DNA from: Aegicerativicinus sediminis
GTDB lineage: Bacteria > Bacteroidota > Bacteroidia > Flavobacteriales > Flavobacteriaceae
NCBI RefSeq assembly: GCF_015476115.1
Contig: NZ_CP064295.1
Span: 1,172,001 to 1,236,000 of the forward strand
DNA: 64,000 bases
Reading direction: 5' to 3'
Position numbers and translations under genes: made by a program. The notes beneath the pieces are model-generated. The model worked only from the letters and a program-made list of their open reading frames with translations. It did no database searches and had not been told where the DNA came from. Positions 44,276-52,858 of this stretch are shown here, in pieces (position 1 is the stretch's first letter; each line of letters starts with the position of its first letter).

Positions 44276-46705
44276 TTACTCATTTGCAAGTGGTTCTGAA
44301 ATGATGGTTAAACTTGCTGTTTTTAAACCGGATGATCGGGCTTCAAGTTTTATTTCTCCTTCTTCTTGTTCGCCTTTTATTATTGCCAAAGCCCTTCCTT
44401 TCCAAGTCTTGTGAATTTTATCGTTATATACGGTTGAATCCTTCAGGTTGGCATTTCCAAAGGCTACTATTTTCCCTGGTCCTGAAATGGATAATTCTAC
44501 TTCATTCACTGCATTAGGTTCCAATAATCCGTCTTCATCTGTAATTTCAATAACCACATAAGACAAATCTTGGCCATCAGAATTTATTTTGCCGGTATCA
44601 GTGGTTAATCTAATATTTTGGGGTTGTCCAGCAGTCTTTAACACAACCCGTTCAACTTCCTTTTCATTTTCAATTCCAACAGCAACTAATTCTCCCTTTT
44701 CAAAGGGTAAAGTAAATACCGTTTTGAATTCTTGTTCTCTGGTTGTCAATTTTTCTCCAACAAGCTTTTTATTGAGATATAATCGTACTTTAGGGTATTT
44801 TGAATAAACCTCAACCTGGATGTCTTTACCTTCATGGCCTGGCCAATTCCAACTTTCCCAAGTAGGCCAAACCGCCCACAAGGTAAGTTTAATTTCTCCA
44901 TCTACTGGATTAGGTTCTTTAACTGCCACATACAGTCTTTCGGTATCATTATAAAGTAAATTTCTATAATGTGAAATGGGTTTGCGCCAGCCGGTTAAAT
45001 CTATATCGCCACAATAGGCCCCATGCCAAGGATATAAATTGGCTTCCCAATGTTCTCCATCCGGTTCGCCGGGATAATAATAACGACCAATACCTGATTC
45101 TCCTAAATAATCCATGGCGGTCCACACAAAATCACCAACAATAAAATTGTGTGTAGAAACCAAATCCCAAATAAAAAATGCATTTGCCGGATATGATTCT
45201 GTATTCACAATGATTCTAGATGGCACCCTTTCATGGTCCGATTCTGCTTGGTGCAATTGATAATTATATCCTGCTATATCATGAGCAGCCATAAGTGGAT
45301 CGAAAATTTCCCAGCCTTGTCCCCAAGTGGTCATTGCTGAGGTTACAGGTCGTGAGGAATCTAAGTTATGAATCGTGTTTGCAAGCATTTTTGCTGTTCC
45401 AACAGCAGATGGCTCAGTCCGTTCCATTATTTCATTACCGATACTCCACATAATTATTGATGGGTGATTTCGATCTCTCAAAACCATAGATTCGGTATCA
45501 TGCTTCCACCATTTGTCAAAATAAATTGAATAATCAAATGGAGTTGGATCTTTATGGGTTCTCCAGCCATCAAAAACCTCGTCAATTACTAACATACCCA
45601 AACTGTCGCATGCATTTAAAAATGCCTCTGAGGGTGGGTTGTGTGAAGTTCTTACAGCATTAAAACCTGCTTCTTTTAACAATTTTACTTTTCTAACCTC
45701 CGCCTTATTGTAAGCTGCAGCTCCCAAAATTCCATTGTCATGATGAACACATCCTCCATTTAGAATTACCTTTTTATCATTTAACACAAACCCATTTTCC
45801 ACACTAAACTCAATGGATCTTATTCCGAAGGATTTCTGAATATGATCAAACTTTTCATCTCCAGATTCTACAAATAAGTGGGCCGTATATAAATTAGGAT
45901 TATCAGTAGACCAGAGTCTCGGATTTTCGATTATAAAAGTTTCACTGAATTCATTTTTATTCCCGGGGCTTAACTCTAAATGCTTTTTGGATTCGGTTAT
46001 CGTAGTTCCTTCTTGATCCCTAATTTCCGTTATTAATAATACTTCCCTAGATTCATTACTGACATTTTCAATTATGCTTTCAACAGTCAAAGTTGCATTT
46101 TGTTCAGTAACCTTAGGAGTAGTTATATACGTTCCCCAATTTTTAAAGTGAATTTTGTCGACCACATATAATGTTACATTTCTATAAATCCCAGATCCGC
46201 TATACCAACGGCTATTCTTTTGTTGTGAATTATCAACTTTAACCGCAATCACATTCTCTGCTCCAAACTTAAGAAAAGGGGTCAGGTCATACTCAAAAGA
46301 TGTGTAACCGTATGGTTGAATCCCGAGTGAATGGCCATTAATATACACTTCAGAATTCATATAGATGCCTTCAAAATAAATCGAAACGTTTTGTCCTTTA
46401 AGGTCTGTTGGTACTTTAAAAGTTTTTCGGTACCACCCTATTCCGGTTGGGTAAAAGCCACCATCGCCACCTGAAGGATTAGTTACGTTCGTTTCTCCTT
46501 CGATACTCCAATCATGAGGTAAATCGAGATGTCTCCAATTTTTATCATCAAAATCCTTTCTCTGTGCATATTCCACATCGCCCAAATAAAATTTCCATCC
46601 GTAGTTAAAATTTTGAGCTCTATCTATTGATTTGGGTGTTTTATAATAGCAATCAAACATTAAGATTGATATGAAGATGGTTAATATGGCTGCTTTAATT
46701 TTCAT
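44276..46705 (-). CDS. GH2 beta-galactosidase-type enzyme, lipoprotein
   Basis: An 809-residue exo-glycosidase. The signal ends in a likely lipobox with Cys19 (ILMFDC), so it may be membrane-anchored. The GH2 order is complete: sugar-binding sandwich (about 28-190; NFNYGWKFYLGD, LPHDWSIEGE), immunoglobulin-like domain (195-305), TIM barrel (310-600) with acid/base E425 in WSIGNEIM and nucleophile E503 in VNTESYP, then DUF4982-like and further Ig-like domains (about 620-800). Beta-galactosidase is the commonest activity of this arrangement, but beta-glucuronidase or arabinosidase members exist. It is nine bases after the GH27 gene. Confidence 0.9.
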   Translation of the reverse strand: MKIKAAILTIFISILMFDCYYKTPKSIDRAQNFNYGWKFYLGDVEYAQRKDFDDKNWRHLDLPHDWSIEGETNVTNPSGGDGGFYPTGIGWYRKTFKVPTDLKGQNVSIYFEGIYMNSEVYINGHSLGIQPYGYTSFEYDLTPFLKFGAENVIAVKVDNSQQKNSRWYSGSGIYRNVTLYVVDKIHFKNWGTYITTPKVTEQNATLTVESIIENVSNESREVLLITEIRDQEGTTITESKKHLELSPGNKNEFSETFIIENPRLWSTDNPNLYTAHLFVESGDEKFDHIQKSFGIRSIEFSVENGFVLNDKKVILNGGCVHHDNGILGAAAYNKAEVRKVKLLKEAGFNAVRTSHNPPSEAFLNACDSLGMLVIDEVFDGWRTHKDPTPFDYSIYFDKWWKHDTESMVLRDRNHPSIIMWSIGNEIMERTEPSAVGTAKMLANTIHNLDSSRPVTSAMTTWGQGWEIFDPLMAAHDIAGYNYQLHQAESDHERVPSRIIVNTESYPANAFFIWDLVSTHNFIVGDFVWTAMDYLGESGIGRYYYPGEPDGEHWEANLYPWHGAYCGDIDLTGWRKPISHYRNLLYNDTERLYVAVKEPNPVDGEIKLTLWAVWPTWESWNWPGHEGKDIQVEVYSKYPKVRLYLNKKLVGEKLTTREQEFKTVFTLPFEKGELVAVGIENEKEVERVVLKTAGQPQNIRLTTDTGKINSDGQDLSYVVIEITDEDGLLEPNAVNEVELSISGPGKIVAFGNANLKDSTVYNDKIHKTWKGRALAIIKGEQEEGEIKLEARSSGLKTASLTIISEPLANE

Positions 46706-46714
46706 TTTATTTCT

Positions 46715-48565
46715 TTAATCCTGTTTTTTGGAAATTCGATATAAACCGGCACCGTGATAATTGATTGTGGGAGAAAATTCCGAACCGGAAAATATTCCCA
46801 GATTCCTTTTATTCCACAAATCCCTTATAACACAGTTTTCTTCAAAACCTAATTCTTTTAAATTGATAGAAATAGGAGTTGGCTTTTCATTTTTTGGAGT
46901 TGGATCCTCCGTTGATATCATAAATTCAACTGTCGACCCTTCTGGACTTACAGTTCCGCCTGAGTCCAATCCAGAAAAAGCAGTAAAGCGATTTGTGTTT
47001 TCAGGAAGTCTATAATGAATGATGGATTGTGAATGAGTACCAATCCCATTTTCATAAACTTTTCCTTTTATATTTAGCCTTCCTCCTGAAACACTTTTAT
47101 TTACTCCTATGGTACCCCAGCCTGCTGAAGCTTTCTCCCAGGTTAAGTCAGTAAGATTTTTAAATTCTCCGTTGCTCAAATAAATGATTGGATTTATCCA
47201 ATTGGCATGATCCCAGGAATAACCATCACCCCCATCATTTACAATTAGATACAAATCGGTGCTACCTTCAGGTAATTTTATATCTATTTGTTCTCCGTAG
47301 CCATCTGTAAGCTTAGAAATTGTTCCGCTTCGGTATAATAGTTTGTCTGTAGCTACAAATCCGTCTCCAGCACTATTAAACACCGCTACGAGCTTGTCTC
47401 CTGTTTTTGGATCATCAGCTGTCCACCCTATCAGGCCATTCTCATTGAACCATTCTTTATTATTAACTGAATTTGCATGTACATCCAGAACCTCCTCATT
47501 TGTTAAAAGTGAGTTTGTAAACTTATCGTTGTCTGGCAAATTACCTCCAAACATTAGCGGAGATTTGAACATGGTCCACAACGTCATTAAGGTATACTGC
47601 TCATCTTTGGTGAATTTGGTATATCGATCAGTAGCTCGTTCTCCTCTGATAAATTTCCCTAGAGGAAGCATATCCGCATCAGGCCAAGTTCCCGGTTGGA
47701 TATAAGGAGCCCATTCTGCGCATTTTTCAAAAGAGTAATTTAGTTGTGCCCAATTATCCCAAAAATCATCTATGGTTCGCCACATATTGGCATTCGCTGC
47801 AGAATGCTCGTATTCCTCAATTGGGGTTGCACCTGGTGACATACTAAGCACAATTGGGCGACCGGTTTGATCGATTGCATTCCGAATCATTTCGATTTCA
47901 TCAGCATGGTACGGTCTTGACAGGTCATCTACCTTCACGAAATCTAACCCCCAAGAAGCATACATGTCGAAAATGGAATTATAATATTCTTGTGCACCCT
48001 GCTTACCCTTTCCAATTGTATAATTGTCTTGTAGCCAAGTACACTCAGAATCTGCAGAATAAATGTCTGCAGCGGTTTTTTCGGTTCCTTTAATGGGTAG
48101 TTTATTAAACACAGCCTCCTTAGGCACCCCTCGCATTATATGGATTCCAAATTTCAACCCCAAATTATGGATGTAATCCGCTAAAGGTTTAAAACCTGCA
48201 CCATTTGCAGCTGACGGAAAACGTTTTGGTGACGGCATATATCTTCCGTATTCATCAAGAATAAAATCTGAATTTTCATATGCATTGTAATTACCTGTGG
48301 TTTGATTGTCTACATACCAACGAATATCTACAACCACATATTCCCACCCATATGTTTTTAGATTTTTGGCCATATAATCTGCGTTGGCCTTTACTTCATC
48401 TTCTATAACTGAAGGACCAAAACAATCCCAACTGTTCCAACCCATTGGAGGGGTTTTTGCCCAGTCCTTAAAATTGGAATTATCGGTTTGAGAAATTTCA
48501 TCACAGCCCAAAAAAAAGAGGACTATAGCGAACAACCAAAAAACCTGTATTTTATTGATTTTCAT
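46715..48565 (-). CDS. GH27 enzyme with NPCBM domain, lipoprotein
   Basis: A 616-residue retaining enzyme, alpha-galactosidase or beta-L-arabinopyranosidase by family. The signal has a lipobox with Cys21 (IVLFFLGC). The barrel begins with TPPMGWNSWDCFGP and contains D213 in DFVKVDDLSRP (nucleophile) and D267 in MWRTIDDFWDNW (acid/base, by alignment with the human alpha-galactosidase A motif). A beta-sandwich follows, then an NPCBM domain (about 475-580; GWGTIGVNKSV, NGIGTHSQSIIHYRL) expected to bind galactose-type ligands. It is nine to ten bases from its neighbours and surely part of the PUL 2 operon. Confidence 0.92.
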   Translation of the reverse strand: MKINKIQVFWLFAIVLFFLGCDEISQTDNSNFKDWAKTPPMGWNSWDCFGPSVIEDEVKANADYMAKNLKTYGWEYVVVDIRWYVDNQTTGNYNAYENSDFILDEYGRYMPSPKRFPSAANGAGFKPLADYIHNLGLKFGIHIMRGVPKEAVFNKLPIKGTEKTAADIYSADSECTWLQDNYTIGKGKQGAQEYYNSIFDMYASWGLDFVKVDDLSRPYHADEIEMIRNAIDQTGRPIVLSMSPGATPIEEYEHSAANANMWRTIDDFWDNWAQLNYSFEKCAEWAPYIQPGTWPDADMLPLGKFIRGERATDRYTKFTKDEQYTLMTLWTMFKSPLMFGGNLPDNDKFTNSLLTNEEVLDVHANSVNNKEWFNENGLIGWTADDPKTGDKLVAVFNSAGDGFVATDKLLYRSGTISKLTDGYGEQIDIKLPEGSTDLYLIVNDGGDGYSWDHANWINPIIYLSNGEFKNLTDLTWEKASAGWGTIGVNKSVSGGRLNIKGKVYENGIGTHSQSIIHYRLPENTNRFTAFSGLDSGGTVSPEGSTVEFMISTEDPTPKNEKPTPISINLKELGFEENCVIRDLWNKRNLGIFSGSEFSPTINYHGAGLYRISKKQD

Positions 48566-48574
48566 TGTGGATGA

Positions 48575-49603
48575 TTAATTCTTTTTGCTGACACCTTTGG
48601 TTGTCATTATTATTGGTTTAATAGTTCCGTCCCCATTATATTCCAATTTATCTATGCAAATTGAACGACTAAAACTTCCACCATCTGTTTGGATTCCTCC
48701 ATTATGGTATATAAAGTAATCTTGTCCCTTAAAATTTATAATTGCTTGATGGTTTGTATTGCTATTACCGGCAATTTCATTAATGACTCCCTTATAAGTA
48801 TAGGGTCCCTCTGGTCTATTACCTATTGCATAGGCTATTCTTTCTGGGAACCCGACAGCAAACGATAATAAATAGTAACCGTTCCTTTTCTGAATCCAAG
48901 GCGCTTCAGTAAAAGGAAAATCCATTTCTCCTTGTATGTCTACCATTTTGATTCCATAATCTTTATCATATGAAATCATATCTTCATTCAGTTTAGCCAC
49001 CCAACAGGCACCATTTCCCCAATAAATCCATGCTTGATTGTCATCATCAATAAAAACCGTGGGATCTATAGTGCGCCAACCGTGCTCTTTACCAAAACTA
49101 TCCTCATTAGTAAATAACGGTTTGCCAATGGCATCTTTATAAGGCCCCTCGGGTTTATCAGATACGGCCACGCCAATTCCGGTTGTTTCCGAGCTGGTAT
49201 ACCAATAAAATTTTCCGTTTCGTTCAATAACCTGGCTCGCCCAAGCTGCATTTTGTTTACCCCATGAAAAATCTGAGGCTTTCAAAGGGATTTTATATTC
49301 CCAAAAATGTTCCATGTCTGTCGTGGCAAAAACGCACCAGTTTAAAATATTATAACCATTTTGACCTCCCTTAAAATCTTCCCCGGTATAAATGAATAAA
49401 GTATCATTATGGACTAGAGCGGCAGCATCGGCTGTATATTTATGAGTAACAACAGGATTTCCGGTTGCCTTCCATTCATAGGTTATCTTGCTTTTTTGGT
49501 CTTGAAGAGTTTTAATATTTAATTCCTGCCCCTGTATATAAAAGTTTATTGCAAGTGCAGAGAATAACAGATTTATTGTCGATTTTTTCAAAATCATAAT
49601 CAT
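48575..49603 (-). CDS. GH43 enzyme (module B alone)
   Basis: A 342-residue secreted beta-propeller enzyme; the signal covers about residues 1-26 (MIMILKK start, ending IQGQ). The GH43 triad is D59 in KYTADAAALV, D180 in RTIDPTVFID and E233 in FTEAPWIQKRNG. Family members are beta-xylosidases, arabinofuranosidases and exo-galactanases; the exact activity is not given by the sequence. It is clearly homologous to the C-terminal half of the fusion protein two genes upstream (shared IGVAVSD, IYWGNG-type and LNEDM segments and the SICIDKLEYNGDGTI end). Its start overlaps the previous stop by four bases. Confidence 0.9.
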   Translation of the reverse strand: MIMILKKSTINLLFSALAINFYIQGQELNIKTLQDQKSKITYEWKATGNPVVTHKYTADAAALVHNDTLFIYTGEDFKGGQNGYNILNWCVFATTDMEHFWEYKIPLKASDFSWGKQNAAWASQVIERNGKFYWYTSSETTGIGVAVSDKPEGPYKDAIGKPLFTNEDSFGKEHGWRTIDPTVFIDDDNQAWIYWGNGACWVAKLNEDMISYDKDYGIKMVDIQGEMDFPFTEAPWIQKRNGYYLLSFAVGFPERIAYAIGNRPEGPYTYKGVINEIAGNSNTNHQAIINFKGQDYFIYHNGGIQTDGGSFSRSICIDKLEYNGDGTIKPIIMTTKGVSKKN

Positions 49604-50673
49604 TTAATGTTCAAATTATAATTCCAGTGTTTTGCCAAATCCACTGCTTCATCCTTTGTTAACGAGATAACGGCACCGTGTTTGGGAGAGGTGAAGTTGT
49701 TTGTCTTAATTTCCCCTTCGTTGAAATGCCCTATCGATTTAAAATTTTTAAAATCGGAAGTTTCCAGGAAGCCAAAGTTGTGAGGGTTTATACTATAGAT
49801 ATCATACATTAGCACCCATTTGTCCTCGTTATTACGTTTCCAAACATTAGGCGCCTCACAAGAACCTGGTTCAGCATCTATCCATTCATCATTGTATTTA
49901 TAACCTTTATTCAAACTCTCTGAAAAGGCCATTTTAATTCCTATCGGTTGCTCTTGCGCCACATACATCATACAATAGCGTCCATCAGGCATTTTTGTAA
50001 TATCTGCATCTAAAACCTGGATTTCTTCATTTGGATACTCGAACAACAGTTTTGGCTCGGATATTAATTTGGTGAAGTCGTCATTTGCGTATGAATAATA
50101 CAGTTTGGTTAAACCATGATTCATTCGCATGGTAAAATAAATCATCATTTTTTGCTCCAAAGGGTCATAAATGGATTGGGGAGCCCAAGCACATCCTATT
50201 TCATCGAAACCTTCAAAACCCTCGTTAAATAGGAAATTGCTGTGTGTCCAATGAATTAAATCATAAGATTTCATAAGAACAAACCCTCTATTATTTCCCC
50301 AATCGAATTCTTCGATTGGCCGCTCCCATTGTGTTTCGCGAAATCCTTTTTCTTTCCCAAATATGTGGAGATCGGTCATTACAATATAAAAAGCCCCATC
50401 CTCACCTCTAGATATATGTGGGTCTCTAATACCTTTTTGGCTTGCAATAGTATCACCACCAACAATGGCCTTGCCATTGTTAATATCCGTAAAATTATAA
50501 CCATCAGTACTTAACGCCATATGTAGACTATGGTCATCGTCTTTGAAATAAACCATGAGATAGGCCGCTAAATCTTGTTGTTGGGCCGAACCATCTTTAG
50601 ATGGTTTACATCCGTAACAAGACATTAAAACCCCAATTACAATGACGCTATTTTGGACAAATTTTTTAAGCAT
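49600..50673 (-). CDS. GH43-like propeller protein (module A alone), lipoprotein
   Basis: A 357-residue protein with a lipoprotein signal (Cys19 or Cys22 in MSCYGCKPS). It is a GH43/GH62-clan-type beta-propeller with candidate triad D84 in GIRDPHISRGEDG, D222 or D224 in VLDADITKMPDG and E273 in GSCEAPNVWKR. Other blades carry CAWAPQSIYDPLEQKMMIYF and LYYSYANDDFTKL. It is homologous to the N-terminal half of the gene just upstream (three bases away) and not to module B beyond the shared fold. The activity is unknown; an arabinosidase or galactosidase is possible. The exact GH43 subfamily cannot be named by eye. Confidence 0.8.
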   Translation of the reverse strand: MLKKFVQNSVIVIGVLMSCYGCKPSKDGSAQQQDLAAYLMVYFKDDDHSLHMALSTDGYNFTDINNGKAIVGGDTIASQKGIRDPHISRGEDGAFYIVMTDLHIFGKEKGFRETQWERPIEEFDWGNNRGFVLMKSYDLIHWTHSNFLFNEGFEGFDEIGCAWAPQSIYDPLEQKMMIYFTMRMNHGLTKLYYSYANDDFTKLISEPKLLFEYPNEEIQVLDADITKMPDGRYCMMYVAQEQPIGIKMAFSESLNKGYKYNDEWIDAEPGSCEAPNVWKRNNEDKWVLMYDIYSINPHNFGFLETSDFKNFKSIGHFNEGEIKTNNFTSPKHGAVISLTKDEAVDLAKHWNYNLNIK

Positions 50674-50676
50674 AAA

Positions 50677-52830
50677 TTATCTCTCAATAGGTTTAATTCC
50701 CGAAATGGTTGGCTCAACCTTTTGGATACTCCCGTCTTCATTAAACTCTAAACTATCAATACATACCTCCCTATTAAAACCTGCCGCATCCCCCATGGTA
50801 ATACCTTTGGGGCGATTAAAACGATGGTAAACAATAAACCATTCGTCGCTACCAATCTTTTTTATTACTGAATTATGGCCTGTACCATAAATGCCGTCAT
50901 CAGGTCTTTTCTCTAGTATTAAATTATTTTCTGGAATGTTTAAAGGTCCCATGGGAGAATTGGCCGTTGCATAACGCACTCGATAATTAGGGCTTCTTGT
51001 ATCGTCTTCAGACCATAGGAAATAATAGATTCCATTTCTATAGAACACTTCCGTTCCTTCCCGAAAAGTTTGGTCAGGGGTTAATATTTTCAAGGTGTTT
51101 TCTTTAATAGAAACCATATCCTCATTAAGTTCCACCGCAGCCATATAGCCATTTCCCCAATACAAATAACTTTTACCTGAAATCGGATCCGTAAAAACAT
51201 CTGGGTCGATTTCTTGTCCGCCATTTATACCCTCTGGCCTTTTGTCGATTAAGGGTTTTCCGGAATCCACAAAGGGTCCTTGAGGATTATCAGATACAGC
51301 TACGCCTATTTTCTGTGCTGCAGTGAAATAATAAAAATATTTGTAATCACCATCTATCTTTTTCTCAGCTGCTGCAGGTGCCCATGCATTGCGGTCCGCC
51401 CATTCAACATCCTTTTTCAAATCGAGAATTACCCCTTCGTCAGCCCAATTTATAAGGTCATCTGAGGAAAAGGTTTTAAAATAGGTACCCGACCAACCGG
51501 TAAAACCATCGCTGGTAGGATAGATATAGTATTTATTTGTTTTATGGGAATACAGTACTTCTGGATCCGCATAAAACCCATCCAGTACAGGGTTGTTGTC
51601 CAAAGCAGCCTTAACTTGGTAAGTCTTTGTATTCTCTCCTGAAGTCAATGTTAGGGTTTGAAAGCCGCTTGAAAAATCATTTGACGACAATTCATAAGAG
51701 TCCGCCCAAGGAACTAATTCTATTTTTAAGTCTAGATTAGAAAGCTCTGCGCTCGGCTTTAAAGGAAGATAAATACTCTTACCCGGTCCATCAATTACAA
51801 CATTTCTAGTTTTAATATTTTCAGAAGTTATTCCTACTATGGCATCGTTTTCTAACGAACCCCATTTGTTTATCAATGTCTGGGTTTCATTTTCTGTAAT
51901 TGGGATAATAGTACCATGACGAGGATGGAAATTCATAGAAATTTCCTCATCTACCACTTTGAAGTTTTCAAGATCGTCTGTCTTGGTAAATTGATATTTA
52001 CCGGATGCGTAGAGATCATACATTAATATATATTCCTCCGAATCTATAAGTTTAAAAATCCCAGATCCTTCAACTGCTTCATCTGTTTGATCATAGAAAC
52101 CTTCTTGTTGTACATAACCCTCTGTTAATTTATCAGATATAGCTTTCCGTATTCCTCCCCCTTCACTTTCATTCTTAAAAAACAAGTTGTACTTTCCATC
52201 CTTAAATACTATATCTCCATCTATACAGGCCGAGTTTGTGGGTGAATAAAATAATTGTTTTGGTACGGTTGACAAACCCGTGAAATCCTCATTTGCAAAG
52301 GCATAATAAATTATATCAGGCCCTTCACTCCCCAACATTGACCAATAAATCATGTATTGATTAGTCTTTTCATCAAAAATAGTTTGTGGCGCCCAAACAC
52401 GAACCACATCACCAAATTCTTCAGGAAAGGTTTTGGGGATATTTATAACACTTGAGGTCCAGTTGATTAAATCGGAAGATTTTAATAGTACCATAGCCCG
52501 GTTAGAGGTCCAACCATTGGCAGAAACCATATCAGTTACGACCATATAAAAAGTTTTGCCATCTTCACCTCTTAATATGTGGGGATCTCTCACCCCGCCT
52601 GTTGAACTTATATCCTTGGAATCAATTATAGGTTCATTTCCATTTAAAGCATAATAATGATATCCATCAGAACTTAACGCATATCTAATAGCCTCCTCAT
52701 CTCCAGAATTACCAGTGAAATATGTAAATAGATAATTTTTATATTTAGGCTCATTGGATTTACAGGAACTTAGACCAGCCATCACAAAAAATAGGGCTAC
52801 CAAAATTAGATTTATATTTATGTATCTCAT
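50677..52830 (-). CDS. Double GH43-like fusion protein (modules A and B), lipoprotein
   Basis: A 717-residue protein with lipobox Cys23 (MAGLSSC) and two propellers in one chain. Module A (about 30-325) has D82 in GGVRDPHILRGEDG, D204 or D206 in CIDGDIVFKDG and E254 in EAVEGSGIFK. A beta-rich linker (about 330-410) resembles a DUF-type bacterial Ig domain. Module B (about 415-705) is a clear GH43 with D422 in FYADPEVLYS, D542 in QEIDPDVFTD and E591 in FREGTEVFYRNG. Both triads look complete, so the protein may carry two activities on adjacent linkages. The next two genes repeat A and B separately. Confidence 0.88.
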   Translation of the reverse strand: MRYININLILVALFFVMAGLSSCKSNEPKYKNYLFTYFTGNSGDEEAIRYALSSDGYHYYALNGNEPIIDSKDISSTGGVRDPHILRGEDGKTFYMVVTDMVSANGWTSNRAMVLLKSSDLINWTSSVINIPKTFPEEFGDVVRVWAPQTIFDEKTNQYMIYWSMLGSEGPDIIYYAFANEDFTGLSTVPKQLFYSPTNSACIDGDIVFKDGKYNLFFKNESEGGGIRKAISDKLTEGYVQQEGFYDQTDEAVEGSGIFKLIDSEEYILMYDLYASGKYQFTKTDDLENFKVVDEEISMNFHPRHGTIIPITENETQTLINKWGSLENDAIVGITSENIKTRNVVIDGPGKSIYLPLKPSAELSNLDLKIELVPWADSYELSSNDFSSGFQTLTLTSGENTKTYQVKAALDNNPVLDGFYADPEVLYSHKTNKYYIYPTSDGFTGWSGTYFKTFSSDDLINWADEGVILDLKKDVEWADRNAWAPAAAEKKIDGDYKYFYYFTAAQKIGVAVSDNPQGPFVDSGKPLIDKRPEGINGGQEIDPDVFTDPISGKSYLYWGNGYMAAVELNEDMVSIKENTLKILTPDQTFREGTEVFYRNGIYYFLWSEDDTRSPNYRVRYATANSPMGPLNIPENNLILEKRPDDGIYGTGHNSVIKKIGSDEWFIVYHRFNRPKGITMGDAAGFNREVCIDSLEFNEDGSIQKVEPTISGIKPIER

Positions 52831-52858
52831 TTATCCAACTTTTTAATTAGTTAAACTA

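Noticed and set aside
47343-47705. Plus-strand open frame of 120 codons inside the GH27 gene
   Set aside because: Antisense shadow of a well-supported enzyme; composition follows the reverse complement of the GH27 codons.
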